From NCBI GenBank assembly GCA_945889325.1, contig CAMDBH010000009.1, positions 1-64,000 of the forward strand: a stretch of 64,000 nucleotides of DNA. Direction: 5' to 3'. The notes under the pieces were generated by a model. That model saw only the letters and a program-made list of their open reading frames with translations, searched no databases and was not told where the DNA came from. Positions within the stretch are counted from its first letter, which is position 1, and the number at the start of each line of letters is the position of its first letter. Below are positions 1 to 10,349 of the stretch, one piece after another. The position numbers were made by a program, and so were the translations under genes. This DNA is from Klebsiella pneumoniae (lineage in GTDB: Bacteria > Myxococcota_A > UBA9042).

Positions 1-567
1 GCGGAATCCTGCAGCAACAACTGCACCATCAACGGCAGCGGCACGGCCATCGGCGACGCGTTGAACCGCGCGTATTTGCGCCTTGAAAAAGCCAAATCGC
101 GATCCAAGATGCTGATTCTAATCACCGACGGCAAGCAGGAAGGCGGCAAAATGGATCCGCTGACAGTGCCCAAGTACGTGTCCTCGCTGCCGGAAAAGGA
201 TCGCGTCAAAATCTTTACGTTTCAGGTCGGTTCGGGCCGTGAGACGCGGCTGCCGTCGATCGATCCGCTGCGCGGTCGGCCTCTGGTCGATGCCTACGGC
301 CGCAAAGTGTATCAGCGGCCAGATCGCGCTTTCCCCACCGATCCCGAGCTATTGCGCCAGATCGCCGACCTGACTGGCGGCAAATTCTATGACAGCTACG
401 ATGCGGCTAAATTTGGCAACGACTTTAAAGATCTTGAAAAAACAACGTTCTCGATCAAAGTTCACACCAACCGCCGCGAATTGTTCTTTGGCTGGTTGGT
501 CGCAGGTATGTGTTTGCTGCTGGCTGAATTGGTGTTGCGCCGCTCGTGGTTGCGCACGTTTCCGTAA
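1..567 (+). CDS. batA: BatA-like VWA-domain membrane protein (5' truncated by window edge)
   Basis: The reading frame is open from base 1, so only the C-terminal ~188 residues are present. The end of a von Willebrand A fold is visible: a GTAIGDAL segment carrying the MIDAS threonine, then LILITDG with the MIDAS aspartate. A single membrane helix (LFFGWLVAGMCLLLAELVL) closes the protein, as in BatA/BatB anchors. In the Bat aerotolerance family these proteins sit in the inner membrane and expose the VWA domain to the periplasm; the exact reaction is unknown. BatB-, BatC-, BatD- and BatE-like modules follow on the same strand, the first 37 bp downstream, which supports the assignment. BatA rather than BatB is inferred from gene order. 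Confidence 0.75.
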   Translation, partial: AESCSNNCTINGSGTAIGDALNRAYLRLEKAKSRSKMLILITDGKQEGGKMDPLTVPKYVSSLPEKDRVKIFTFQVGSGRETRLPSIDPLRGRPLVDAYGRKVYQRPDRAFPTDPELLRQIADLTGGKFYDSYDAAKFGNDFKDLEKTTFSIKVHTNRRELFFGWLVAGMCLLLAELVLRRSWLRTFP

Positions 568-604
568 GTTTTCCCCACCCTCGTTGGTTATTGCCCGGAT
601 TTGC

Positions 605-3600
605 ATGGACGCGCTCAACTTTGCTCAACCTGAACTGTTTTGGCTGCTCGGCGGCGCGGTCGCGCTTGTGGCGTGGATGATCGCCCAGCACGTCGGCTTT
701 TCCGTGCGCTTGAAAAATTTGGGGACAGGTCCTGTCGTGCAACGCTTGGTGGCTAACTGGTCGTCACGCAAGTCGATTTGGCGCATCGTGTTGACAGGCT
801 TGGCTTTGATTTTCGCGGTGACGGCGCTAACACGCCCGCGATATGGCGTGCGCGAAACGGAGGTGTCCAACGCCGGCATCGACATCGCGCTGGTCGTGGA
901 CGCGTCCAAGTCCATGCTCGTCAAAGACGTGGTACCGAATCGACTGCAGGGCACGGCGCTGGAAATCTCCGGTCTTCTCAATCGCTTGGCCGGCGGCCGC
1001 GTGGCCTTGGTGCCGTTCGCGGGCATCGCGTTTACCCAATGCCCGCTAACGACCGATCACGATGTCGTTCGCACCTATCTTGCTGATTTAAAACCGGAAG
1101 ATGTGCCGGTGGGCGGGACAAATATCGGCCGAGCGCTCACCCAAGCGATGGAGGTGCTCACCGGCGAGCAGGAGCACGCGCGGGCGGAAGCCACCGACAA
1201 CCTGATGCCGCAGTTTAAAGGTTCAAAAAACAAAGCGATTATTCTATTTAGCGACGGTGAAGATCACGAAGGCGCGGCGATCGAAGCGGCGCAAAAGGCT
1301 GCCGCAGCCGGCATCAAGATTTTCACAGTCGGCGTGGGCAGCGCTTTTGGCGATCCCGTGCCCGTTTTGGGCCCAGACGGCGTGGCCAACGGCGTGCAAA
1401 AGGACGAAAAAGGCGATCCGATTTTTTCAAAGCTCAACATGGCGCTGCTCGACCAGATTGCCGCAACCACTGGGGGCAAGTCTTTTCATTACGCCAATCA
1501 GTCGGTCGCACCGCAGCTCTTTGCCGCGCTCGACGCTTTGGAAAAGGCTGAATATACAGCACAATTCAAAATGCTCGGTGAAGATCGCTACCAGTATTTG
1601 CTGGGACCGGCGATTTTACTGCTGCTTATCGACACGGCGCTGGGAACGCGCCGGCGGCAGCGGCGCACCCGCAAGTTCTCGACAGATTCTGCCCGGCAAC
1701 CGGGCTCGGCAGCAGCCGCGCTCGCCTTTGCGGCCGTCGCGTTTGGCGCGATCTGGAGCGTACTGACGCCGGCCAGCGCTTGGGCGGTTCCGCGATGGCT
1801 GCAGCATGAGAATTCGGATATGGCCGCGGGCCGCAAAGCGATCGAGGAGCAAAAGTTTGGCGACGCCCTCAAAAGCTTTGAAGAAGTGCGGCGCACTCGG
1901 CCGGAACACGTGATTATTTGGTATAATTTGGGGCTCGCGCAGGCGGCGTTGGGGCTGCATCAGGATGCGGTCACCAGTTTCTCACGCGCGTTGGGCGGCA
2001 TGCGCGAACGCAACCGCGCGCTGGAAGCCGATGTGCATTACGCCACCGGTACAACGCAATTGGAGTGGGCGCGCAAGTTGGAAACGCAGGCTGCCGCGCA
2101 GGATCAAGGCAAAGATGCGGCGCCAGGCAAGGACGGCAAAAAACCCGATAATACCAAGCCAAGTCAGCCGGATAAGGCACCCGTCAAGGCGCCGGATGCC
2201 GAACCGCCGGGCGCGGCTGCGGCGCCTGTCGATCCGCTGCCGCACTACCGGTCAGCGGTGACGAGCTTAGAGCAAGCGCTGCTGGCGGCTCCCGATCGCG
2301 TTGAAACAAAAAAGAATTTGGAGATCGCGCGCTTGGGCGCGTGGCCTCCGTGTCGCAGCCGCGACAAGGCCAACGAGCCCAACGACCAACTCGCCCAAGC
2401 GACGCCGCTGACGTTTGCTGCCGATCAGCGGGAACAGACACTGGATCTGCGCGCTTGTCCTGAAGATCGCGACCTATTTAAGATTCCGTTGCAGCCGGGC
2501 GATCGTTTCAGCGCGACCGTCAAAACCAAGGCCGATACGACGCCCGCCGCGGAATCTGAAGACGCTCTGGCCGGTGCGGCGGCCAAATTGGGGCTTTGGT
2601 TGCTCAAAGAGGATGGCACCACGATATTGCGCGGGGCCCACGACCGAGAACCGCCGATGGATGCAGTGGATTTGGGCAGAGTGGACCAGAATGAGACAGT
2701 GATCATCGACGTGCGCAACATCGCTGAAGTCGAGAGTGCCTACGATCTGACTTTGAAATTGCTGCCGGGTTGCCATCGCCTGGAGGACAAGTATGAGCCC
2801 AACGATTCGCCCGTTGCGGCAAAGCACGTGGCCGTTGGAGAGCCGATTAAAGCGCGGCTGTGCCCGATGAATGACGACCATTTTGGTGTCAGCCTGCAAA
2901 TGGGACAAGGGCTGGCGATTAAAGCGAAAACCAAGGTCGATATCGGCAGCGACAAGATTGAAATCGCGATCTTGGACGGCAACGGTCAAATCGTGGCCCA
3001 GGCGCGTCAGGGCAAGGAAGGCTTGGTGGCGCGGCTGGCTTTTGCCCAGCAGCCGGGCATTTATATCGTGCAAATTCGCGGCGCTCTGGATACTGAGGCC
3101 GATTACGAACTCGCGATGGCGATCTTGCCGCCTTGCGGTGAGCGCGACGACGCTTGGGAGGACAACGATCAGGCACTACAGGCCAATCCGCTCGGACCGC
3201 CGCAACTGCAGTCGCCGATGGAGGAATTGCAGCTCTGTCCCGCTGACGATGATTGGTACGCCGTCGAGATCAAACAGGGCGAGAGCTTGTTTGTCGATTT
3301 GTCGGCCAAAATCGAAGATTTGCCCGATGCGCAGGATTTGGCGGGTACATTGACCGTAGAAGTCTATGACGACAAAGGCACACTTTGGGGACAAGCGATT
3401 GGCAGCGCCGCCGTCGGTGCGCAGGCGATCGTGCGCACGGTGGCCGTGTTGGAACCACCGGCAGGCACGTACCGCGTTCGCGTCACCGGCGGGGGGGTGC
3501 AGGGACCGAGTTTTCCGCTGCCGCCATTGCCCCCGGGCAGCGTGCAGATGTCGGAGCCCGCAGCTGCACAACCGCCAGGATCTATGGGCCAACCGCGAGA

Positions 3601-4459
3601 TCCCTCGCAAATGCCACCTGGTCCCGGTCAGCCGCCGCCGCCACAGCCCGGGCAGCCGCGGGGCCAAGCGCCGCCGCCGCCGCCGCCAATTCCGCATGTG
3701 ATTTTACCGCCCAATACCGTAGTACCACTGGTGAATCGCGCCGAAGCCAATTTGGACGTGCCGTATTCGCTCAAACTGCGCATCCTGCCGCCCTGCCCTG
3801 ACGGCAATGACGAATTTGAGCCGAACAACAGCGCCGCCGAAAGTAAACCGGTCCAGGTTGGCAGCGAACAGCTGATGCGCATCTGCAAAGGCGACCAAGA
3901 TTGGTTGCAAATTGCCCAAAAGGCGGGGCAAAACCTGCAAGTTACGGCGCGTTATGATCTTTCTCATGGCCCGCTGGAGATGACGGCGTACGACGAGGGA
4001 GGGACAAAGGAACTGGTCAAAGGACAGCGCGTTGAACCCGATGGCAAGAAAAGGGCTGAAAATCAGGGAGATGATACCCCTGCGGCGCGCAAAGGCCGGA
4101 CGGCGACCACTGGGCTGCAGATCAAAGGTGAAAAGGCCGATCGGACAGTGAAGTTGCGCCTGTGGGCTGAGAAAGATGGGCAGAATTTCTACGTGTTGCG
4201 CATCGAAGAGCCGCCGCCACCCAGTGACAAGGACAACAAAGACAAGCAGGACGAGGACAAAAAAGACGACAAGAAAGACGAGGACAAAAAGGAGCAGGAC
4301 AAGAAAAAGGAGGAGCCAAAGAAACCGGAGGAAAAGCCGGATACTTCGCAGCTCAAGCAGCAAATGGAGCGCAACGATCACAATCCAACCAACCTCGAAG
4401 CGCAGGAGGCGCTGCGCAAATCGCAATTTCGCAATGCGACCCCTGCGAAGGACTGGTAA
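605..4459 (+). CDS. batB: BatB-BatC fusion: VWA domain, TPR, four PPC-like domains
   Basis: The 1284-residue protein is read from ATG 605; the open frame continues upstream but only across the end of batA. Two N-terminal membrane helices precede a VWA domain with the MIDAS motif DASKS (about residues 99-103). A further membrane helix near LLGPAILLLLIDTALG and a second hydrophobic segment lead to TPR repeats (about 400-460), so BatB and BatC are joined. The following part is unusual: four pre-peptidase-C-like modules start with EPND/EDND/EPNN motifs near 585, 727, 848 and 1069. A Pro/Gly linker lies near 990-1030 and a Lys/Asp tail near 1207-1248. The last residues (NATPAKDW) resemble BatB/BatC C-termini. 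It probably works in a periplasmic Bat complex. Confidence 0.8.
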   Translation: MDALNFAQPELFWLLGGAVALVAWMIAQHVGFSVRLKNLGTGPVVQRLVANWSSRKSIWRIVLTGLALIFAVTALTRPRYGVRETEVSNAGIDIALVVDASKSMLVKDVVPNRLQGTALEISGLLNRLAGGRVALVPFAGIAFTQCPLTTDHDVVRTYLADLKPEDVPVGGTNIGRALTQAMEVLTGEQEHARAEATDNLMPQFKGSKNKAIILFSDGEDHEGAAIEAAQKAAAAGIKIFTVGVGSAFGDPVPVLGPDGVANGVQKDEKGDPIFSKLNMALLDQIAATTGGKSFHYANQSVAPQLFAALDALEKAEYTAQFKMLGEDRYQYLLGPAILLLLIDTALGTRRRQRRTRKFSTDSARQPGSAAAALAFAAVAFGAIWSVLTPASAWAVPRWLQHENSDMAAGRKAIEEQKFGDALKSFEEVRRTRPEHVIIWYNLGLAQAALGLHQDAVTSFSRALGGMRERNRALEADVHYATGTTQLEWARKLETQAAAQDQGKDAAPGKDGKKPDNTKPSQPDKAPVKAPDAEPPGAAAAPVDPLPHYRSAVTSLEQALLAAPDRVETKKNLEIARLGAWPPCRSRDKANEPNDQLAQATPLTFAADQREQTLDLRACPEDRDLFKIPLQPGDRFSATVKTKADTTPAAESEDALAGAAAKLGLWLLKEDGTTILRGAHDREPPMDAVDLGRVDQNETVIIDVRNIAEVESAYDLTLKLLPGCHRLEDKYEPNDSPVAAKHVAVGEPIKARLCPMNDDHFGVSLQMGQGLAIKAKTKVDIGSDKIEIAILDGNGQIVAQARQGKEGLVARLAFAQQPGIYIVQIRGALDTEADYELAMAILPPCGERDDAWEDNDQALQANPLGPPQLQSPMEELQLCPADDDWYAVEIKQGESLFVDLSAKIEDLPDAQDLAGTLTVEVYDDKGTLWGQAIGSAAVGAQAIVRTVAVLEPPAGTYRVRVTGGGVQGPSFPLPPLPPGSVQMSEPAAAQPPGSMGQPRDPSQMPPGPGQPPPPQPGQPRGQAPPPPPPIPHVILPPNTVVPLVNRAEANLDVPYSLKLRILPPCPDGNDEFEPNNSAAESKPVQVGSEQLMRICKGDQDWLQIAQKAGQNLQVTARYDLSHGPLEMTAYDEGGTKELVKGQRVEPDGKKRAENQGDDTPAARKGRTATTGLQIKGEKADRTVKLRLWAEKDGQNFYVLRIEEPPPPSDKDNKDKQDEDKKDDKKDEDKKEQDKKKEEPKKPEEKPDTSQLKQQMERNDHNPTNLEAQEALRKSQFRNATPAKDW

Positions 4460-7111
4460 GTGAGCGCGTTGGCTGTGCATCACAGGTCTATGCTATTTAA
4501 GCATTTTCTTGCACTACTCTGCGTGATGCTCGGCTGGCTGCCGGCGATCGCGCCGGCCTACGCCGCGCAAGGCAACCACCTGCAACTTCAGGTCAGCGTG
4601 AAGCGGCTGGCTTTGGATGAGGAATTGCAGGTTCAACTGCGGGCGTCGGGTGAATACGATGAAATGACAGCACTATCGCCCGATGGCTTTGACTTTCGCG
4701 AAGCAGGGCGGCAGAACTCAGTTAACATCGTCAATGGCAGCGTCGATCGCAGCGAAGTCTTCACGTTTGTCGGCACGCCCAAGCGCGCCGGCAAGTTTGT
4801 GCTGGGTCCCGTGGAACTGCGCAGCGATGGCCGGGTGGTTGCGCGGAGCGAAAGTGTAGAAATTGAGGTTGTTAGCCAAGATGCCGCGAACATGCCGGCG
4901 CAGTCGGTCGCGCAGGCAACGGACCTTCAGCGCCACGCGGGTGAGCCGGTATTCATCCATCCGGTGTTGTCGCTCTCGTCGCCGTTTGTCGGACAACCAT
5001 TTGTCATTACTTATGAAGTTTACTGGTCTCAGCGCATCGGCCTGCGCGCCATCCGGCAAACGACCCAACCCAAATGGGGCAACCTCGACATTGAGGATCT
5101 GCAGCCCAAAGGCTCGCCGCAAGAGCAGGTGAATTTTGGGGGCCGCGCGTATGTGCGGCAAAGTACCCAAAAAATGCTGTTGACGGCCGCCACGCCGGGG
5201 AAAATTCGCATCGAAGGGCCGGCCTTTCGCGTTGAAATTGGCGACGTGTTTGAAACCCGCGCTTCCAAAGTCCTCACGCCGCCGATCGAGTTGGAAGTCC
5301 GCACCATTCCCGCGCTCGGTCGCCCGTCGAGTTTCGTCGTAGGCAACGTAGGGTCGTTGAAATTAAACGGCTCTTTGAGCGCGGGCGGCAAGACGGGCGG
5401 CGGCTTGACTGCGCAGGTGGGTGAACGCCTGTTGCTCGACTATACGGTGACTGGCGAAGGCAATCTGCTGGGACTTAAGGCGATTATTCCTCCCGCTCAG
5501 GCCAACATGGCCGTCGACGCATTGCCCGCGCGTGCCGATGAAGGTGTTGAGCACACCGACGCCGGCTTGCGCGGCTCGCGCACGTGGAAGTCCGTGATAA
5601 GTTTTGATAAACCGGGTGTTTATACCGTTGCAGCGGTGGAGTGGACTTCTTTTGACCCGGTTGCAGAACGCTTTGAAACCAGCACGGTCGGGCCTTTTCA
5701 GGTCACGATCGTGGGCGAAGCGACCGCACAGGTGGCAGCCGCCAAGGTGGAGGGCGATGGCGTGACGCCCAAGGCAGTCGCGGCGCAGGCCGATCCGTTT
5801 GCCAATTTGAGCCCGATCGCCGCGCAAGCGCGCCTAGCTGAGACGCAGCGAACCCCATGGGCTCGTTTGCGATTTGCGTGGTTGATTGCGCTACTGCCAT
5901 GGCTCGGCGCGCTTTTGGTCCTGCTAGTCTTGCGCGTTCGCGTGTGGCGCGCGCGCCGCCTGCCCGCGCTGAAGCGCGCCAGCGCGCTGGGTGACGCCGC
6001 AGCGGGACTCGCCGGTGTCGCAAGCATCGGACCCGACCGCGGCTTTGCGGCCATTCGCGATGCGATTGGCGCGTACTTGCAGCGGGCATTTTCTGTGCAA
6101 CTGGCTGGGCTAACTGAGCAATCTCTCCGGCAACAACTTGACCGCTGTGGGGTCGATCCGGCCGACGCCGAACAGTTGGCCATCGAATTGCAGCACTGTG
6201 ATTTTGCGCGCTTTGCACCTGGTGGCGACCGCGACGGCGACCTCGCCGCGACGGCGGCGAGGGTGCGCGTCGTGCTTGAGCGCGTCGAATTGGCAGCGGG
6301 CAAGAAGACTGGCGCTTCGCCGGTTGCGTTGAGTTTGCTAGTTATTTTCGGCTTTTCCGCCTTTTGTTCGGCTGGAGCGACCGCAGCCACCCTCGATGAT
6401 GCATTTACTTCGGGCAACCGTTCCTACCTTGCCCATGATTATGCGGCCGCGAAAAAGGCCTACGAATCGCTGTTAATGCACGACGTTCGCTCCGTGGCGA
6501 TTCAGTACAACCTCGGCAATACGCTGGTGCGCCTTGGCCAACCGGGACGCGCGATCGGCCGCTACAAGGCCGCGCAACGCTTAGCGCCGACGCCGGAATT
6601 GGCGGACAGCATCCGCAACAATTTGACGATGGTCAGAGCCGAGCTGTCCGATCGCGCCCGACGCAACCACGCCACCTTGCACATCTTTGACGAAAGCCCC
6701 GAGTTGGATGTGGCGATCGCGCGCGCCGCCCCGCAAAATGTACTAATTATATTAGGGATTATCGCAGGTTTCGCCGCGCTGCTTTTGTTCGGCTTGCGCT
6801 GTCTAAGCGCCGACGCAAGACACCGCACGGGTGGACGGCTGGCGCTATTGCTGAGCTGCGCGACAGTCCATGTGATCGCGCTGGTGTGGCTCTGGCAGGC
6901 GCAAGTCACCGAGGCTGAGGTGGTTCATGCTGTAGTTATTGAAGAAGACGCCGCGCTGACGACCTGTCAAGGCGCGAGCGAAACCATCGGTCTGCCCGAG
7001 GGTCTTGAGGTGCGCAAAGTCGCCGAACTGGCCGACGGCCGATTGGAAGTGCGGCTGCCCAACGGCCAGCAGGGTTGCATGAGCATGAGTTCACTTGAAC
7101 TTGCGCAATGA
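4460..7111 (+). CDS. batD: BatD-BatE fusion protein (oxygen-tolerance family)
   Basis: The gene starts directly after the preceding stop (GTG 4460). An inner ATG at 4490 gives a more typical signal peptide (MLFKHFLALLCVMLGWLPA) and may be the real start. The first ~460 residues fit BatD: secreted beta-rich repeats and a membrane anchor (LIALLPWLGALLVLLVL). The rest fits BatE: a hydrophobic segment, TPR repeats around SYLAHDYAAAKKAYESL, two membrane helices and a C-terminal SH3-like domain (VVIEEDAALTTCQG). BatD and BatE are usually separate proteins, so this is a second fusion in the locus. The next frame can overlap its stop by ATGA at 7108. Family assignment is firm; the molecular role of Bat proteins is not established. 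Confidence 0.8.
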   Translation: MSALAVHHRSMLFKHFLALLCVMLGWLPAIAPAYAAQGNHLQLQVSVKRLALDEELQVQLRASGEYDEMTALSPDGFDFREAGRQNSVNIVNGSVDRSEVFTFVGTPKRAGKFVLGPVELRSDGRVVARSESVEIEVVSQDAANMPAQSVAQATDLQRHAGEPVFIHPVLSLSSPFVGQPFVITYEVYWSQRIGLRAIRQTTQPKWGNLDIEDLQPKGSPQEQVNFGGRAYVRQSTQKMLLTAATPGKIRIEGPAFRVEIGDVFETRASKVLTPPIELEVRTIPALGRPSSFVVGNVGSLKLNGSLSAGGKTGGGLTAQVGERLLLDYTVTGEGNLLGLKAIIPPAQANMAVDALPARADEGVEHTDAGLRGSRTWKSVISFDKPGVYTVAAVEWTSFDPVAERFETSTVGPFQVTIVGEATAQVAAAKVEGDGVTPKAVAAQADPFANLSPIAAQARLAETQRTPWARLRFAWLIALLPWLGALLVLLVLRVRVWRARRLPALKRASALGDAAAGLAGVASIGPDRGFAAIRDAIGAYLQRAFSVQLAGLTEQSLRQQLDRCGVDPADAEQLAIELQHCDFARFAPGGDRDGDLAATAARVRVVLERVELAAGKKTGASPVALSLLVIFGFSAFCSAGATAATLDDAFTSGNRSYLAHDYAAAKKAYESLLMHDVRSVAIQYNLGNTLVRLGQPGRAIGRYKAAQRLAPTPELADSIRNNLTMVRAELSDRARRNHATLHIFDESPELDVAIARAAPQNVLIILGIIAGFAALLLFGLRCLSADARHRTGGRLALLLSCATVHVIALVWLWQAQVTEAEVVHAVVIEEDAALTTCQGASETIGLPEGLEVRKVAELADGRLEVRLPNGQQGCMSMSSLELAQ

Positions 7112-7248
7112 TGCCGCGACACACGCGGCTGAAATCGTTTTGCTTTGTACGCACAGAACCTTTGGATCTAGGCTGTCCGAGCTTGGGCACTTCTGGCATA
7201 CTGCGACCCGCCGCTCTCAAGCAGACGCGGTCGTCAAAACGGGTAGGC

Positions 7249-9237
7249 ATGACTGGGCGGCAAATCCTTCTTGTAATTAAGATGTTCGCGACCATGTCGC
7301 TGGCGCTTGCCGCGTTCAGTGCGTGCGGACAGAAACAGACGCCGGCAGCCAAGCCTTCGGCCCCAAAGGGCGAAAACAGCGCGCAGCCCAAGGCGTCCGC
7401 GATCGACAAAGCCGACACGCAAGCCGGCACAAACCCGACGACGCCGGCACAAGATGTAGAGCTTTCGGGAACCCTCACGCCAGACCAGCGATGGCCACCC
7501 CAAGTGGGCGTGGACATCTTGGTTGTGGCCGAAGCACCCGGCTTGGCTGCGACGGAAGTGGATGCGTTGACCCGCCCAACGCTCAAGCTGTGGCGCGCCG
7601 CCGCAGGCGTCAGCCAAGTGTTTTCGCGCGCAAGCGCGGCTGAATTTCGCGCTGTGGTGCGTTTTGATCCCGGAGCAAAGCCCTCGGCGGCGCGTGCGCT
7701 TGTAGCCGATCTTTGGCAAAAATTGCCCAACGATAAGTTGGGTCCTTTGCGGCTCGAGGCCATCGCGCGCGGTGCCCGGGCGCAACAGGTGCTGATGATC
7801 GTTGCCGCAGGAGGGCGTGCGCAGGCCACCGTGGCCGCACAAGGGCCGCTGCAGCAATGGGCCGCGCAATTGCCCAAAGCGACTCGCGCGCACATCGTTG
7901 GGGCTGTACGGCCTTATCTCGTTGCCGACCTGATTTCGCCTTCGATTCGCAATTCCGAGTTGGATTTCGCTCAAATCCTCGACGCACTGCCCAAAGCCCT
8001 AGGAAAAAGCCGCGTTGCGCCAACCGATGCCGCAGCCGATGAGGGCCTGCGCACCGAATTGGCAAGCATGAAACTTCCGCGCCACCAGACTGCTGGCGCG
8101 CAAACGCTGCCGCCGGTTGGGCTGGACCAGGTCTTGGCCGTGACCCGTGCCGTTGGCGAGCCAACGCGTGAAGCGCGCAACGGGCAGGTGCCAATGACGG
8201 CGTTGCTGGCGGACGGCGGCTTTGCGCCTGCCGACGCCGGCATGGGGGCGGCTGACACGGCGTGGCGGCGCAAACCGTACAACATCAAACTGCTGGGAAG
8301 CGGCGTTGAACTTTTTCCAGTGGCGTTGAGTCACGCCTACCGCTTTGCCCTTTGGCTGCGACCGGGCCAGAAAATGGAAACGCTGGCCGAACTGTCGGCA
8401 AGGCTGCAAAAAACCCGCCTGGGCCCAGAAATGACCGGCATGTTCGCGATGCAAGGCCAAGATGGCATTCCGGAATCGATCGACGTAGAAGGCCAAGCCG
8501 GTCGCGTGTGGACGGTGTGGGTCGTGCTGTCGACGCCGGACATGGAAATGGCGCTGCGCGCAGCGTTGGATCGTTTGGGTGACGGCGCTTGGAAGGCGCA
8601 TTTGCTCACCGATTCGTTTGACTCGGCACTGGGTTGGCTGACTGAATCGGCCGGCACTGCTGGCATGTTCGTGACCTCGCCGACCGGTGAAAATTTGGCA
8701 GCCAACGTCAGCCAAGTGGCAGCGGCCATCAACAAAATTGCCAAAAATGCCCAATTGCAAACCGGCCCTCCCAGACATCCCGCAGCAGACCTGTTTGCGC
8801 GGCTGCAACAGCCCAACGTCGCCAGAGTCCCCGCGGCCGCGTTGGCAATCGCGACGCACCTGAGTCAAAGCCGCGTCTATTTGGGTCAATTTGGCACAAC
8901 GCCGGTTTGGTTGGGCAGCGGCGGCGCGGCGCTCCAGTCTGAGATCGGCAAGCTTCCGTTGGCCTATCAGGATTACGACGCCAAGCCGGCCGCGACCAGC
9001 CGCGTTTGGCTGTTGAGCGACCTGCTGCAATTACCCGTAGGCGATTTGGTGTTGGATCGTTTGCGCGTCGATGACCGGCCCGCTCTGTGGTTGACCTCTG
9101 ATAGCATGGGAGATTTGCCGGCCGTACACGCCAACGGTTTTTGGGATTTGGTTGAGCGTACCTTGGACCTTCACGACGGCATCGCAATTTTTCCCTTTGA
9201 TTTGAGCCAGCGTGCCCTCGGTGTCGCAGCGCCATGA
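7249..9237 (+). CDS. predicted lipoprotein of unknown function
   Basis: The frame is open from ATG 7108, which overlaps the stop of the previous gene. I place the start at ATG 7249 because it has a GGGTAGG ribosome site and gives a clean lipoprotein signal (LALAAFSAC) with cysteine near residue 25. The 662-residue protein has an Ala/Pro-rich spacer after the lipid anchor and then a mixed alpha/beta body with no motif I recognise. It is coupled to the next gene by an ATGA overlap at 9234-9237, so the two lipoproteins and the porin downstream are probably made together. A role at the outer membrane is inferred only from the signal and the context. Confidence 0.6.
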   Translation: MTGRQILLVIKMFATMSLALAAFSACGQKQTPAAKPSAPKGENSAQPKASAIDKADTQAGTNPTTPAQDVELSGTLTPDQRWPPQVGVDILVVAEAPGLAATEVDALTRPTLKLWRAAAGVSQVFSRASAAEFRAVVRFDPGAKPSAARALVADLWQKLPNDKLGPLRLEAIARGARAQQVLMIVAAGGRAQATVAAQGPLQQWAAQLPKATRAHIVGAVRPYLVADLISPSIRNSELDFAQILDALPKALGKSRVAPTDAAADEGLRTELASMKLPRHQTAGAQTLPPVGLDQVLAVTRAVGEPTREARNGQVPMTALLADGGFAPADAGMGAADTAWRRKPYNIKLLGSGVELFPVALSHAYRFALWLRPGQKMETLAELSARLQKTRLGPEMTGMFAMQGQDGIPESIDVEGQAGRVWTVWVVLSTPDMEMALRAALDRLGDGAWKAHLLTDSFDSALGWLTESAGTAGMFVTSPTGENLAANVSQVAAAINKIAKNAQLQTGPPRHPAADLFARLQQPNVARVPAAALAIATHLSQSRVYLGQFGTTPVWLGSGGAALQSEIGKLPLAYQDYDAKPAATSRVWLLSDLLQLPVGDLVLDRLRVDDRPALWLTSDSMGDLPAVHANGFWDLVERTLDLHDGIAIFPFDLSQRALGVAAP

Positions 9238-10349
9238 AAGCGCACAGCCCGCTGCAGTTGTGTGCAGTGCTGATGCTGGGGTGCGGTGCGCTTGACGATT
9301 CGGCGCCGGCTCGGCCCGAAGCCAACGCGTGCAAAACGGTCGGCGAACAGATGCAACCGCTTGTTGCCCTTGGCAATAACGGAAAGCTGCACCACATCGC
9401 CGCCATCGTTTCGCACGATTTGGATGAACCGACGCAACGCGCGATCGTGCGCCTCGTGCTCAATATTGCCAAAGCGATGCCCGCTGACAGCATGAAAAAG
9501 ATGCCGGAATTGCTCAAGGATCCGTCAACAACCAGCTTGATTCCAATTGTCGTGGCTGTCCTGCGGCCCCTGCCCGGCGACGCCAAGGCGCAACCGCCCA
9601 TCCCGCCTAAAATCGCCGAAATGACAGCCTTTTCCGGGATCGCGCAAACGTGCCTGCGTCAGGATTTGTATGCCTTGATGACCGATTTGTTGCGGGATCC
9701 GCGCATGCCGGCGGTTGTCGACGCGATCAACCGCGATATCAGTGGTTCGGCGGGCCAGATGCAAAATCTCCTGAAGCAGGCGGGGGTTTCGGGACGAAGC
9801 GGATTGCTGGCGCTGCTGCACAATGCCTTGGTATCCATCGCCGCGCCGGGTTTTGATCCCAAACCACTTCTGGATGCGCTGGCCGGTTTGCGCAATCCGG
9901 CACAACCCAGTCTAATCGATACAGTTTACACTGTCCTGCAGGCCGCGTCCTACTTGCCCAACGGCGAATTTGCCCCGTCGCGGGCGGCCGCGCTGCAACG
10001 ATTCGCCGCCTGTTTTTTACAACAAGATCCGCAAATTGGCGTCCTAGGCGAGTGGTACGATGTGCTGCTTGCCGCCGACGTTTCGCCCAGCGCCCTGCCG
10101 CCGACGCCATTGCCCGGTTCGACGGCTCAAGTCGTGCAACTGCTTGCCGTCGTTACTGAAGTGCTGGCCGAGGATGAAGCATCGCGCGATGCGCTCAACC
10201 AGACGCTGGGCTTGATGCTGAGGCCCGATCTGGCCGTCGGCGCGATCCCAGAACTCATTGAATTATTGGAGTCCGATACCCTCAAAGGCATCGTGGGCTT
10301 GCTGGCTGATCTGGTCCTGCAACCCTGTCGAACGGCTGCAACGCCTTGA
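9234..10349 (+). CDS. predicted helical lipoprotein of unknown function
   Basis: The start ATG overlaps the previous stop (ATGA). The N-terminus MKAHSPLQLCAVLMLGCG is a lipoprotein signal with a LMLGC lipobox. The remaining ~350 residues are almost wholly helical, rich in Leu and Ala, with short amphipathic helices resembling a HEAT/ARM-type solenoid, though I cannot assign a family. The gene is overlapped in turn by the TTG start of the FadL-like porin. It is likely a periplasm-facing outer-membrane lipoprotein acting with its neighbours; that is inference from the tight linkage. Confidence 0.6.
   Translation: MKAHSPLQLCAVLMLGCGALDDSAPARPEANACKTVGEQMQPLVALGNNGKLHHIAAIVSHDLDEPTQRAIVRLVLNIAKAMPADSMKKMPELLKDPSTTSLIPIVVAVLRPLPGDAKAQPPIPPKIAEMTAFSGIAQTCLRQDLYALMTDLLRDPRMPAVVDAINRDISGSAGQMQNLLKQAGVSGRSGLLALLHNALVSIAAPGFDPKPLLDALAGLRNPAQPSLIDTVYTVLQAASYLPNGEFAPSRAAALQRFAACFLQQDPQIGVLGEWYDVLLAADVSPSALPPTPLPGSTAQVVQLLAVVTEVLAEDEASRDALNQTLGLMLRPDLAVGAIPELIELLESDTLKGIVGLLADLVLQPCRTAATP

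Noticed and set aside
3704-4483. Minus-strand frame of 259 residues under the BatB-BatC tail
   Set aside because: It is the reverse of the Lys/Asp tail (giving Leu/Phe/Val runs) and of PPC domains; no independent support.
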